From contig CAIXQV010001033.1 of assembly GCA_903921605.1 (NCBI GenBank), positions 1 through 9,420 of the forward strand: a DNA stretch of 9,420 nt, written 5' to 3'. The stretch is from an uncultured Planctomycetaceae bacterium (GTDB taxonomy: Bacteria > Planctomycetota > Planctomycetia > Planctomycetales > Planctomycetaceae). The notes under the pieces were generated by a model. That model was given only the letters and a program-made list of their open reading frames with translations. It searched no databases and was not told the DNA's origin. Made by a program: the position numbers and the translations under genes. Positions 1-8,574 of the stretch are shown piece by piece (the first letter of the stretch is position 1; each line of letters opens with the position of its first letter).

Positions 1-17
1 AATATCGTGCCAGATCT

Positions 18-1304
18 CTACGGCTGCCGGAAGATCTCGCCTTCTTTCATAACGAAAACGACATGCTTCATCGCACTGATGTCCTCCAGAGGATTTCCTG
101 ACACCGCAACAACATCGGCCAGTTTGTTGGGCTCAAGTGTTCCCAGTTTGTCTTCGACACGCAGCAATCGAGACGCCTCAATTGTGGCGCATTGGATGGC
201 TTTCATGGGAGGCATGCCGCCTTCAACCATCAGTTCAAACTCATGAGCATTTTCCCCGTGCGTTGATACTCCGCTATCCGTGCCGAAGGCGATCTTGACG
301 CCAGCTTTGTAAGCTTTCGCAAATGTCTGCTTGATCGCCGGGCCGATTGCGGCCGCTTTGGGACGAACAACTTCAGGGAAATATCCGGGCTCAGCAGCCT
401 TCTTTGCGACCCATTCTCCCGCCATATTGGTCGGAACCCAATAGGTTCCTCGCTCTTTCATCAGTTCCATGATCTCGTCGGTCATATACGTGCCATGTTC
501 GATGGAATCCACGCCGGCCAATACCGCTCGCTTCATGCCTTCGGCCCCGTGAGCATGAACGGTCACAACCATGTCGTAGTCACGAGCCGTCTCAACAATA
601 GCCTCCAATTCTTCTTTGGTGAACTGCGGATTCTGACCATTCGCCGCGAGACTCAGAATCCCGCCGGTCGCAGTCAGCTTGATCAAATCTGCTCCTTCTT
701 TGTAACGCAGACGAACGGCTTTGCGAGCATCGTCGACGCCGTTGATGACGCCTTCCGTCGGACCGGCATCGCGGCGGAAATCACCCTTCAAACCGTTTGT
801 TGGATCGGCATGACCTCCCGTTGTGGCGATGGATTTTCCCGCTGTGTAAATCCGAGGCCCGACGATCCAGCCTTCCGTGATGGCACGTCGCAGCGAAACG
901 GAGTTGATGCCGTTGTCACCCAGTTCTCGCACTGTTGTGAACCCGGCCATCAGCGTAGCGCGAGCGAACATGGTGGATCGCAGAGCATAGTCCGACTCTT
1001 CCATGAAGAACTTTTCGGTGTACGCCTCTTTGGAGTGCTGGCCGATGAGATGCGTGTGCATGTCCATCAGGCCGGGCATGACCGTGAGTTGGCTGAGATC
1101 AATCAGGCGATCGCCGTCGGCCGGATTGATGAATCCCTTCACCACTTCGGTAATCTTTCCATCCTCGATGACGATGGACATCTCCGTCTGCAACTCATCG
1201 CTGCGGCCATCGATTAATCGTCCGGCATGAATAATCGTCGCAGCAGGCAGCGTTTCACACAGAACAATGGTCGCACCGATCAACGCAGCACAAGCAATTC
1301 TCAT
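18..1304 (-). CDS. Exported metal-dependent amidohydrolase (imidazolonepropionase/prolidase-like)
   Basis: This 428-residue protein belongs to the amidohydrolase superfamily, in the branch of imidazolonepropionase-like and Xaa-Pro dipeptidase-like enzymes, which hydrolyse amide or peptide-like bonds with one or two bound metals. Visible metal and catalytic positions are HxH at H83/H85 (MDMHTH), a lysine candidate at K209 (LIKLTATGG), H250 and H252 (VTVHAHG), H270 (SIEHG) and D343 (FGTDSG). The C-terminus has the usual amidohydrolase ending, with [12 protein letters not shown] closing the beta-sandwich domain. Residues 1-22 form a hydrophobic signal-like segment ending near LPAA, so the enzyme is probably exported. 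The ATG at 1302-1304 is preceded by a purine run (GGGGGAA) about 9 nt upstream, and the length is normal for the family. It lies 82 bp behind the permease and may share its transcript. The gene looks intact. The substrate cannot be read from sequence; family annotations range over dipeptides, cyclic imides and other amides. Confidence 0.93.
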   Translation of the reverse strand: MRIACAALIGATIVLCETLPAATIIHAGRLIDGRSDELQTEMSIVIEDGKITEVVKGFINPADGDRLIDLSQLTVMPGLMDMHTHLIGQHSKEAYTEKFFMEESDYALRSTMFARATLMAGFTTVRELGDNGINSVSLRRAITEGWIVGPRIYTAGKSIATTGGHADPTNGLKGDFRRDAGPTEGVINGVDDARKAVRLRYKEGADLIKLTATGGILSLAANGQNPQFTKEELEAIVETARDYDMVVTVHAHGAEGMKRAVLAGVDSIEHGTYMTDEIMELMKERGTYWVPTNMAGEWVAKKAAEPGYFPEVVRPKAAAIGPAIKQTFAKAYKAGVKIAFGTDSGVSTHGENAHEFELMVEGGMPPMKAIQCATIEASRLLRVEDKLGTLEPNKLADVVAVSGNPLEDISAMKHVVFVMKEGEIFRQP

Positions 1305-1386
1305 CGCAGAGTTCCCCCAAGGTTTAAGATTGAAGTGGGCGACCGGGATTCTGCTGAACTCAGTCTGCGATTGGAAGCGACGCGTT

Positions 1387-2928
1387 TCAAAGCTCCTGCA
1401 GAAAGGCTCGCTTCATCCGATTGTGGCTTCTCGAGAGTTTTGGCACCAAATGGGCCACTTCTTCACGTTCTTTGTCTTCAACTTCATGCTCCAGTAACTC
1501 CAGTTGCTCACGAATGAGTCGAGCTTTCCAGCGATGGTAGTCGCTGAGTTCACCATGTCGCAGATAGGCTCCGACCTCAAGTTTTCGAGTCCAGTCGTCG
1601 TAGCGCTCGGCCCAGTACTTTGTCTCGGTATGATTCATTGCCAGCGCGCCGCTCAGAGCACTGATTTTTGCGTCGACCATCGCTTCCAGGCATTCATCGG
1701 GAGCAGGATAGTACGCAAAGCAGCCAACGATGCTGAAGGCGACCAGGCCAGCGAGCGAAAGAAAGCCAAGTACCGGACCGGGGACGACAATATCACCTCG
1801 ACGAGGAGCCGACGCGGGGACTTCTGACTCCAGCCAGCGTTCCAGTTTTGACGCACGATCGACCAGCCTCAGTGCAACTCCGAATCCGATCAAACCGCCA
1901 AACAGCCAAAGGTTCCGCCATTCAAATGGATTGATATCACGTTGCAGTTTCTGGCTGACAAGTTGCAGCCAGGAAGCTCCAGCGGCGTTAGTGAATGGCT
2001 GGCAATAAATATCGAAGGCATGGGTATGATTGGCTGGTTCGATGTCTCGAGGAAACAAGGGTTTGTCGACGCTGTAGGCGAGCGCCAACACGATGCCCAG
2101 CAGCAAAACCATCCACGTGGTGCCTCGACGCATACCGTATTCGCGGTAGAGCCATATGACGATGCCCATGTTCATGCCGGCACCAAGGACCAGCAATACA
2201 AAGGCGGCTCCTACGGAATTTGCATGCTGAAACATCATGCCCAGTTGAGACATCGCCAACATGGGGGTGGCATACACAGGAATCGCGATGGCAGCCATGT
2301 ATAATGGAGCCAGCGCATTGTCATGGTTGAATGTATGCTGCAGGCTGTTGGCTGGGACGATCGCCCCCAGCAAGCCAACTCCGACGAGCCCTATCAGGAT
2401 ATACATCAGCGAACCTGAAGTCGCTTCTCTTCCTGCAGCTGTCGCTACGGCCAGCATGCGTCGATAGCCATAGGCCACCGGCTTTTCTTCGACCATCGGC
2501 AATGCCGAATCGGGAAACAGACGATCCCAGATGATCCCAATCACGGTCACGATCACTAATGAACAACCAGCGAACGACAGGATTGCAATCGGCTCTGACA
2601 ACGTCAGCCCGTACAACAGCGACAGCGGATTGAACAATGGTCCTGACATCGCAAAGGCCAGAATCGTGCCGCCTCGGATACCGGCCCGCCGGAGTTCCCG
2701 AATGACAGGAATGACACCCAGCGAACAGACCGGCAGCAACATCCCGATCACCCACGCCCGAAACAAAGCGGAGCGAGTGCCTTCGCCAAAAAGTCGGCGA
2801 GTCGCCTCATAGCCGAAGAACCGTCGCAGAATTGCGGCAATTGCAAAACCGCACAGGATGAAGGGCGACGCCTGCACGAGGCTGCTGGTAAATCTGACCG
2901 CGAATCCCCAGAACATCATTTCCGCCAT
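1387..2928 (-). CDS. ArsP/DUF318-family permease with soluble C-terminal tail
   Basis: This 513-residue inner-membrane protein matches the predicted-permease family (ArsP_1/DUF318), whose studied members export arsenicals or are implicated in Cu/Zn efflux. The diagnostic motif is PVCSLGVIP (66-74), equivalent to the family PxCxCGxxP, followed by SGPLFNP (95-101). About ten hydrophobic segments are visible, near 11-33, 57-74, 87-110, 113-133, 175-192, 209-227, 240-262, 270-286, 340-354 and 383-404. A loop at 301-312 carries possible ligands ([12 protein letters not shown]). Residues 405-513 form a charged, helical, soluble tail rich in Glu, Arg and Trp. Only one Cys of the usual CxC pair remains, because the second position is Leu70. 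The ATG lies 2 bp after the lipoprotein stop, so the two genes are probably translationally coupled. Export of a metal or metalloid is inferred from family and context; the substrate is unknown. Confidence 0.9.
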   Translation of the reverse strand: MAEMMFWGFAVRFTSSLVQASPFILCGFAIAAILRRFFGYEATRRLFGEGTRSALFRAWVIGMLLPVCSLGVIPVIRELRRAGIRGGTILAFAMSGPLFNPLSLLYGLTLSEPIAILSFAGCSLVIVTVIGIIWDRLFPDSALPMVEEKPVAYGYRRMLAVATAAGREATSGSLMYILIGLVGVGLLGAIVPANSLQHTFNHDNALAPLYMAAIAIPVYATPMLAMSQLGMMFQHANSVGAAFVLLVLGAGMNMGIVIWLYREYGMRRGTTWMVLLLGIVLALAYSVDKPLFPRDIEPANHTHAFDIYCQPFTNAAGASWLQLVSQKLQRDINPFEWRNLWLFGGLIGFGVALRLVDRASKLERWLESEVPASAPRRGDIVVPGPVLGFLSLAGLVAFSIVGCFAYYPAPDECLEAMVDAKISALSGALAMNHTETKYWAERYDDWTRKLEVGAYLRHGELSDYHRWKARLIREQLELLEHEVEDKEREEVAHLVPKLSRSHNRMKRAFLQEL

Positions 2929-2930
2929 GA

Positions 2931-3473
2931 TTACATCGGCTCCGTGGAAGTCTGTGATTTGGAAACAAGAGCCTTTAGCTCTTCCAGAAGTTTGGGAATC
3001 GTTGACTGATCAACCGGCGCGGTGCCATCACTCTGCTTCGTGAATCCAAGTGCGATACTGAGCCGCGTTCCAGCCGAGACCGCCGCTTCAAAATCCTGCT
3101 TTCGCAGCTCACTGTCGGCAGCAAGTTCTGGAATCCAGCCAAGGATGTCGATCAACTCCTGTCGAGCAGTGGCTGACTGAGTGGCATCCGCAGCTCCTTC
3201 ACCGGAACCAGACGCGAGTGTCTGTTGAGCAATCCGCTTCTCCAATTGTTCCATAAGAGCCGAATAGTCGACCGGCTTGTGGGCTGGAACAAAGTGTTCC
3301 AGATGTTCATCTTCATGATGATCGTCATGCGAACCACAGCCGAAGATCGCAAGCGACAATCCCAACCACGCCGTCAGATGAAGCATGCGATTCAACTTGC
3401 GGAGCAATCTCTGCTCAACGCTGCGTTGCGGCGAGATCTGTTCGTGCATTGGTAGCTCTAGATCGTTGATCAT
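2931..3473 (-). CDS. Small His-rich lipoprotein, putative metal-binding partner of the permease
   Basis: This protein of about 180 residues is not in a family I can name. Its N-terminus has a basic stretch (RLLRKLNR), a hydrophobic segment and a lipobox-like LAIFGC, with the lipidated Cys at residue 46 from this start. Immediately after that Cys lies a His/Asp/Glu cluster, SHDDHHEDEHLEH, the kind of flexible segment that can bind divalent metals. The rest is mostly helical and soluble, including the segment ELIDILGWIPELAADSEL. The start is placed at 3473 because GAGGAG lies 4 nt upstream of that ATG. The ATG at 3485 would add four residues but has no Shine-Dalgarno sequence. The gene stops 2 bp before the permease start and begins 33 bp after the MoxR stop. 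The pairing suggests an envelope metal chaperone or sensor for the permease; this is inference. Confidence 0.82.
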   Translation of the reverse strand: MINDLELPMHEQISPQRSVEQRLLRKLNRMLHLTAWLGLSLAIFGCGSHDDHHEDEHLEHFVPAHKPVDYSALMEQLEKRIAQQTLASGSGEGAADATQSATARQELIDILGWIPELAADSELRKQDFEAAVSAGTRLSIALGFTKQSDGTAPVDQSTIPKLLEELKALVSKSQTSTEPM

Positions 3474-3477
3474 GGGA

Positions 3478-3483
3478 CTCCTC
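3478..3483 (-). promoter_or_regulatory. Ribosome binding site deciding the lipoprotein start
   Basis: On the minus strand GAGGAG stands 4 nt before the ATG at 3473-3471, in the run ATGAGGAGTCCCATG. The first ATG of that run (3485) overlaps the site and has only an AT-rich stretch upstream. This favours the second ATG as the true start, although the spacing is shorter than the optimum. Confidence 0.55.
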
Positions 3484-3506
3484 ATCTATAAAAAATCAAC
3501 GCCGGA

Positions 3507-4463
3507 CTATTCCTGATACTTCGGAACGCTAACGCGACTCAAAATTTCTTCGATCACAGTTTGCGCTTCCGCCGGCTCAAGCCCCAGTCGAACACTCAGC
3601 ACAGGATAGGCAACGTCCTGCACGTCATCTGGTGTGACAAAATTCCGTCCGGCCAGCCAGGCATAGGACTGAGCAACTCGCTGCCACGTTAGTAATCCGC
3701 GAGGACTCAAGCCCAAAGCAATACTGGAATGACTGCGAGTTTCATGTCCCAGTCTCACCAGGTAATCCTGAACATTGCGAGCCACCGACAACGCTGCAAC
3801 TTGTGACTGAATGCTGCTGAGCGTAGAAGCATCAAGCACGGGATGCTGATCAACAGCCTGATCCATGCCGCCAACAGCATCCTGCAGCATCTGCAGTTCG
3901 TCGGCATGCTCCGGATAACCGACACTCAATTTCATGGCGAAACGATCCAGTTGCGCTTCCGGCAATGGATAAGTGCCATGCTGGTCGACGGGATTCTGGG
4001 TCGCGATGACAAAGAACTGACGACTGAGAGGGAATCTCTGATTGTCTACAGTGACTTGTCTCTCGGCCATCGCCTCCAGCAAAGCACTCTGCGTGCGCGG
4101 TGTTGCGCGGTTGATTTCATCGGCCAGCAGAATATCCGCAAAGACCGGCCCGCTGCGGAATTCGAACTCACGAGTGCTCTGATTAAAGATATTGAATCCA
4201 GTGATATCGCTGGGGAGCAAGTCCGGCGTACACTGGCAGCGAGCAAACCGGCCGCCAAGGCCAGAAGCCAGCGCTTTGGCCAGCGTCGTTTTTCCCAGCC
4301 CCGGCTTGTCTTCCAAAAGCAAATGTCCGTTGGCCAGTAAGCATACCAGGACCAGCTCGACAACGTCCGCCTTGCCGCGTAATGCATGATTAAGTCGATT
4401 GCGCAGTTCTGACAGCGCCGTGTGGTTCACGTCGATCGATTGAGATGTTGTTGCCAGCGTCAT
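3507..4463 (-). CDS. MoxR-family AAA+ ATPase
   Basis: This 318-residue cytoplasmic ATPase has the full MoxR motif set: Walker A at 51-60 (EDKPGLGKTT), Walker B at 111-120 (ILLADEINRA), sensor 1 at 154-158 (ATQNP), the conserved LPEAQLDRF at 167-175 and sensor 2 at 253-256 (SPRG). Length and layout are typical and no residue appears missing. MoxR proteins act as chaperone-like remodelling ATPases and are repeatedly encoded beside DUF58 and transglutaminase-like membrane proteins, as here. The start lies 26 bp after the transglutaminase stop, in a short AT-rich spacer with no strong Shine-Dalgarno sequence, so it is probably cotranscribed. In many operons of this kind the moxR gene comes first, whereas here it follows DUF58 and the transglutaminase. 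The client is presumably one of these two neighbours, which is inference. Confidence 0.96.
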   Translation of the reverse strand: MTLATTSQSIDVNHTALSELRNRLNHALRGKADVVELVLVCLLANGHLLLEDKPGLGKTTLAKALASGLGGRFARCQCTPDLLPSDITGFNIFNQSTREFEFRSGPVFADILLADEINRATPRTQSALLEAMAERQVTVDNQRFPLSRQFFVIATQNPVDQHGTYPLPEAQLDRFAMKLSVGYPEHADELQMLQDAVGGMDQAVDQHPVLDASTLSSIQSQVAALSVARNVQDYLVRLGHETRSHSSIALGLSPRGLLTWQRVAQSYAWLAGRNFVTPDDVQDVAYPVLSVRLGLEPAEAQTVIEEILSRVSVPKYQE

Positions 4464-4489
4464 GAATCAAATGTTCTTTTTAAACAGTC

Positions 4490-7033
4490 TCAGGAGACAC
4501 TTACTAAGTTCGAACCAGTCCCGATTGGTAACGTTTCATCCGGGCTGACAGGGAAATTCGCTGATCGATCCGCTTCCAGCAGCGTGGACTTCTCACGAGC
4601 CCGCAGTCGCTCAGCAGTTTTCTGACACTTCGCAAGGCTGATCTCACGAAGAATGGCGGCACAGCAATCGACGATGTGTTGTCGATCGATTGAGGAGAAG
4701 GATTCTCTTGTGCCATACGCCGCCAACTCCACAAGGCGCAGAAAATCGTTGAGATGTGGAGTCTCTGTCGACAAATCCGGAAGCCGTTTTATCCAGCGTG
4801 AGAATGTCATTCCGCTGGGGCGAGCCAACCGGGATGAGGCAAGACGCGTATCAAGCAACTGCAGAGTTCGCACGACTCGAACTCGTGGATCGGCGGAGGC
4901 ACTCAGCACCCAGATCGCCGTCGAGATCCGGTCATGAATTGCATGCCGCTTCATTATTCCGGCGGCTGTCACGGCTGTGACAGTAAGCGTCAGAAGCCAA
5001 TGACTCAACAACCACTTCAATGCGGTTTGCAGGGCGATCAGGCAACGAGCAAAAAATCCCGGTGGTGGAGTCAGGACCTCATATCCTGGCGAAGGTTCCA
5101 GCGTAATCCACGTGGAGGAGCCGATGTAGACTTCGCACCAGAAATGAGCGTCTGCATTATGGACCGATGTGTGTCGCTTTTGCGGATCGTAGTTCTCCGG
5201 GCGAGCATAAAATCCAGAGACGACTCGCGTTGAAAATCCAAGACTTCTGAGCATCAACGCAGCGGCCGTTGCGAACTGATAATCCGGGCCGCGTTTGGAT
5301 TCAAACAAGAACTGGCTCACGGGAAACTCACTGCTTTCCGGAGCTACGGCCGTACGGTCAAGCTCATAATTGGATCGCAGATGGTTAATCACTGCATCAA
5401 CACGAGCAAACCCATTTGGCACATCTCGAGTAATCTGCTCGGCCAGATTCCTGACATCGCTCATTTGCGGAAGCAGAGGAAGTTGAGTTCTGCGTTTGTC
5501 TCCAAGGGCATTGAATGTTAACTCAGTATGATGCAGCAGTTTTGATCGCTGCAAGCATTCAGAAGACAGATTGATCGCGAGAAACTCAGGCAATGATTCT
5601 CGATTCAATTTCAGAATCGAATCCTGTGTCCATCCATACATGTCTGACTGATCGACTTTATCAATATGGACAGCTCGCAGTTCCAGCGGAGCAGGGATCA
5701 CGTTTGACTTAAGATTAATAATCTTGACGGCATGCGTCTCAAGATCCGAATACAGCCCAAGACTGCGACTGCCACAGGGGACTCGCAGCCACGGTTTTCC
5801 ATGTGTCGGAACGATCGCCATTCCCGGCGGATGTTCCAGCGGCTGTTCCGGAATCCAGTCGATACCATCAAATACGTCGTAGATCTCCATCCGCAGATGC
5901 AGCGGAACTCGCCCCGCGACGTACAACAAAGCTGGACTCTTCAGGTCCTTAATTCGTTTCTGGTCCGGGCGAGTCGACTTGCGGAGCGTTGTAAACTCAC
6001 GACCGCTCTGCGCGGATCTGGCCATGCGAGCATTGATGTCAGCGAGAAGTTCGGGCGGAAGAGCAATCGAACGATCCTGTTCTTTGACTTTGCGCACGGG
6101 TTCGTCAAAAGCATCATTGAACACATCGTAGAGGCTGGGCTTGTCGTCTTCGGCAAACGGAGCATCTTCAATCGGGCCGAACGACTTAATGTTGTCGGAG
6201 CCTGCCACAAGATTCTCGCCGTCATTCGCTCCGCTGCGAGCATACGGATCTGATTCGCCGTCACCGCCGGATCCCGGCAGGAATCCACGGAGAACTGTAA
6301 TCGCATTTTGACCGCCCGAGGCTGACGCTAACAGAAACAACAATGGAATGCAGGGCCCGACGATCAGCCATCGCAGCGGAATCTGACGAGACTGACCATG
6401 CAACAGTCGCCCACGAAGACTGTCCCAATATCCCGCTACCATCCAGCTCACAGCAGCGAAGCCATAGATTGCCGTCAGCCAAAGGACCTGATTCTGCCTC
6501 GCGATGGCCGCACAAAAGATTGTCAGTGCGACGCCCGCAAGGATCGAGAGTCGCTGATAACCGATTTGATATCCCAGCACCGCCGCGGCCAGCATCAGAT
6601 TCTTCTGCGTGAGCATGACCATCATTTCGAAAGGTCGGCCAGCCATTAGAAACATTCGCTGAAACGGCTCCCAAAGCAAAGTGGCCACGACAACAAGCAC
6701 CAGTAAAGGCATGATCAGCGGTGTTGCGCTGCCAGCAGCAAGTCTGCGACGCACGATCAGTGTTCCAGAGACGACCAGAGCCACCTCCACCGACAGCTGC
6801 ATCCAGATCGAAGCCCGGCTGCGTCCACCATCGGCATCGGCCAGAACAAAAATTGCTCCTGCCAGGAGAGCCATGGTCACCGTCATCCAGTGCAATGAAC
6901 CGGCAGTGACTCGATGCCGACCCGAATCGTCAGCAGGCGTGGTGGCTGCGTGATATGGCTGTGCAGCCCCACGGCGGGAGCGAGTTCCACCTTCAATTCG
7001 ACGCACTGCAGAAGACTGGCGATCACCGAGCAT
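4490..7033 (-). CDS. Membrane transglutaminase-fold protein (TgpA-like) with altered catalytic triad
   Basis: From the chosen start this is 847 residues. Seven hydrophobic segments (roughly 50-66, 79-94, 103-121, 144-158, 162-178, 183-203 and 221-238) are followed by a large extracytoplasmic part and an eighth membrane segment near 673-694. The C-terminal part (about 715-800) resembles the DUF4129 tail of such proteins (TFSRWIKRL, FLRLVELAAYG). The transglutaminase core is clear at about 573-650: FESKRGPDYQFATAAALML, then NADAHFWCEVY, then WITLEPSPGY. In active relatives the first motif reads KRGxC, giving the nucleophilic Cys, and the last has Asp. Here these are D584 and E646, with only H630 kept, so a classical Cys-His-Asp enzyme is unlikely. 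The start at 7033 has a strong Shine-Dalgarno (GGAAGGGAG, 6 nt away) and overlaps the DUF58 stop by 11 bp. An upstream in-frame start at 7075 would add 14 residues but lacks this support. Confidence 0.92.
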   Translation of the reverse strand: MLGDRQSSAVRRIEGGTRSRRGAAQPYHAATTPADDSGRHRVTAGSLHWMTVTMALLAGAIFVLADADGGRSRASIWMQLSVEVALVVSGTLIVRRRLAAGSATPLIMPLLVLVVVATLLWEPFQRMFLMAGRPFEMMVMLTQKNLMLAAAVLGYQIGYQRLSILAGVALTIFCAAIARQNQVLWLTAIYGFAAVSWMVAGYWDSLRGRLLHGQSRQIPLRWLIVGPCIPLLFLLASASGGQNAITVLRGFLPGSGGDGESDPYARSGANDGENLVAGSDNIKSFGPIEDAPFAEDDKPSLYDVFNDAFDEPVRKVKEQDRSIALPPELLADINARMARSAQSGREFTTLRKSTRPDQKRIKDLKSPALLYVAGRVPLHLRMEIYDVFDGIDWIPEQPLEHPPGMAIVPTHGKPWLRVPCGSRSLGLYSDLETHAVKIINLKSNVIPAPLELRAVHIDKVDQSDMYGWTQDSILKLNRESLPEFLAINLSSECLQRSKLLHHTELTFNALGDKRRTQLPLLPQMSDVRNLAEQITRDVPNGFARVDAVINHLRSNYELDRTAVAPESSEFPVSQFLFESKRGPDYQFATAAALMLRSLGFSTRVVSGFYARPENYDPQKRHTSVHNADAHFWCEVYIGSSTWITLEPSPGYEVLTPPPGFFARCLIALQTALKWLLSHWLLTLTVTAVTAAGIMKRHAIHDRISTAIWVLSASADPRVRVVRTLQLLDTRLASSRLARPSGMTFSRWIKRLPDLSTETPHLNDFLRLVELAAYGTRESFSSIDRQHIVDCCAAILREISLAKCQKTAERLRAREKSTLLEADRSANFPVSPDETLPIGTGSNLVSVS

Positions 7034-8324
7034 CGCAGGCTCCCTTCCATCTCCGAGGCAGCACTGTCTGCACATCGGCGGCGCCTCGCAGAGTCAGCCA
7101 GGCACCCGTTACTGGAACGGATTGATGCAGGGTGGATTCGTCAGAAACCGCTACGACATGCTGATCCGCAAGTTGTCGGCCACGCCAGCGAAGTCCCATC
7201 GGAGTTGTCACGACAACTCCAAACGCACTACCCGCCGATCGTTGCCGGCTCAGGGAACTGGTGGACTCATTCAACGTCGCCTGAGCCAGCGCATCCATCA
7301 GACGCTGAAAGCCCGCGGCTGAATCGCCCGCGACATACATCTTCTGATCCAGCAGCAGCTCCACGCGGCAATGTTGCCGGTGAAGAGATTCACAGACGCT
7401 GGCTGCGACCTGAACCACCAGTTCCACTGTGTCAGAGACAGAACGGGATTGCGGATCACATCCGGGATGGCTGGCGGCTTCAAGATCAACGGTCACTCGC
7501 ACGACAGAAGTCGCTGGTGCCTGACGTTCGCACACAATTAACTGTTGCTGTCGAGCCGTCTGCGCCCAGTGAATTCTTCGCAGGGAATCTCCCTGGCGAA
7601 ACTGGCGAGTTCCCAGCATATCGCCAAAATCACCGACGCGACGATCGGCCAGGTGTTCATCGGATTCACGAATCTCAGCGGCATCCGGAAGGCCGCTTAG
7701 CATGACAGTCGCAGGCCAGATCACAACATGACCGTCGACGGTGGCTTTGCGAGTGGCTCGGTACAGTCCAAAAGGAAAACCTGTTTCCACTTCAGGAGCC
7801 ACCAGCGGATAAAGACCGCGTACCTGCGGAACAAAGGTCCAGGAATACTCCGCTGTGCACCAGCCGGGAACTCGTGCCAAAGAAACGCCCTCATCAGTAT
7901 GAGCAGAATCCTTCAGCGCGAATCCTCGAACCAGCGACAGTCCCCACACGGGCCATGGCCAACGATTGCGAATCCTGAGCCGCACTAAAACCGGCTGACC
8001 AACTCGACCACGTCGCAGATCAAACGTGACATGGAGGTCAATTCCCCGCATCGCCAGCCACGGCATGGCAACACCCACGCCGACGATGATCCCAAGGATC
8101 CCGGTGATAAAGAACGCTTCAACACTCAGAAAGACTCCGCAGAGCCCCGAAAGCACCATGGCCAGAAAGATGCTCCAGAACGGGCGTTTCAGCCAGTAAA
8201 CCCAGCGATTCGCCCACGGGCAAAAGTCATGATGCAACGCAGCGTCCGCCCGACGCAGCAAGGGCATTGCGCGATCATGTACGGAGAAATCGTCAGCAGA
8301 CTGTGCAATCATCTCGACAGACAT
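7023..8324 (-). CDS. DUF58-domain membrane protein
   Basis: This 433-residue protein has two adjacent hydrophobic segments near the N-terminus (about 49-72 and 75-92), a beta-rich region, and then the signature of the DUF58 family at 239-267: GTRQFRQGDSLRRIHW followed by AQTARQQQLIVCERQ, which matches the usual R-x-Y-x-x-G-D-x-x-R-x-I-x-W form with Phe for Tyr. DUF58 proteins have a von Willebrand A-like region after this motif and are encoded beside moxR genes, where they are thought to act in envelope assembly or stress, but no reaction is established. The length is normal for the family. The ATG at 8322-8324 has only a distant AAGG upstream. The stop overlaps the transglutaminase-like start by 11 bp, which ties the two together. 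It is the first gene of the trio, behind an AT-rich stretch that may hold its promoter. Confidence 0.93.
   Translation of the reverse strand: MSVEMIAQSADDFSVHDRAMPLLRRADAALHHDFCPWANRWVYWLKRPFWSIFLAMVLSGLCGVFLSVEAFFITGILGIIVGVGVAMPWLAMRGIDLHVTFDLRRGRVGQPVLVRLRIRNRWPWPVWGLSLVRGFALKDSAHTDEGVSLARVPGWCTAEYSWTFVPQVRGLYPLVAPEVETGFPFGLYRATRKATVDGHVVIWPATVMLSGLPDAAEIRESDEHLADRRVGDFGDMLGTRQFRQGDSLRRIHWAQTARQQQLIVCERQAPATSVVRVTVDLEAASHPGCDPQSRSVSDTVELVVQVAASVCESLHRQHCRVELLLDQKMYVAGDSAAGFQRLMDALAQATLNESTSSLSRQRSAGSAFGVVVTTPMGLRWRGRQLADQHVVAVSDESTLHQSVPVTGAWLTLRGAADVQTVLPRRWKGACDAR
7040..7048 (-). promoter_or_regulatory. Ribosome binding site deciding the transglutaminase-like start
   Basis: The minus strand reads GGAAGGGAG, then 6 nt, then the ATG at 7033-7031. 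The site lies inside the last codons of the DUF58 gene, as expected for overlapping, coupled genes. It supports this start over the in-frame one 42 bp upstream. Confidence 0.65.
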
Positions 8325-8448
8325 GTTTCTGTTCAGACCTTGCAGGATGATGAAATTCAGGCCAATAGAAAACTCAAAAATTCTTGCTCGCCAGGGTCGT
8401 CGTGCGGCATTTTCGCTCGCTTCTTGGCTTCAAATCGATTCGAATGAC

Positions 8449-8520
8449 ACCTCGTCGCGGTCGCGCGAAGCACGGACTGGTCGGACCCGTATATTGCTTC
8501 GCGCGAACCGCAGACGAGAT
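8449..8520. repeat. Long imperfect inverted repeat with TCGCGCGA cores
   Basis: The left arm core at 8457-8472 (gcggtcgcgcgaagca) is the reverse complement of the right arm at 8495-8511 (tgcttcgcgcgaaccgc), apart from one extra base in the right arm. Pairing continues outward through ctcgtc (8451-8456) and gacgag (8513-8518) after another single-base bulge, giving arms of about 24-26 nt around a 22-nt loop (8473-8494). Each arm contains the self-complementary octamer TCGCGCGA. There is no flanking T tract on either strand at the stem ends, so it is not a standard intrinsic terminator. It may be a dispersed palindromic element, a structured RNA, or a binding site. Confidence 0.75.
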
Positions 8521-8574
8521 GCTTCCAGTGGGCCCGAGTCGAGTGGCTGAATCGCTGCGAAAAGCGACTAAAGC

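Noticed and set aside
495..1217. Plus-strand open frame of 240 codons opposite the amidohydrolase
   Set aside because: Antisense shadow of a gene with clear catalytic motifs; its translation has no recognisable domain.
7034..7075. Upstream in-frame start for the transglutaminase-like gene (14 extra residues, MCRQCC...)
   Set aside because: No ribosome site, deeper overlap with DUF58, and the downstream ATG has a strong Shine-Dalgarno at ideal spacing.
6914..7705. Plus-strand open frame of 263 codons opposite the DUF58 gene
   Set aside because: Antisense shadow; Pro/Arg/Ser-rich with no domain, while the minus-strand frame has the DUF58 signature.
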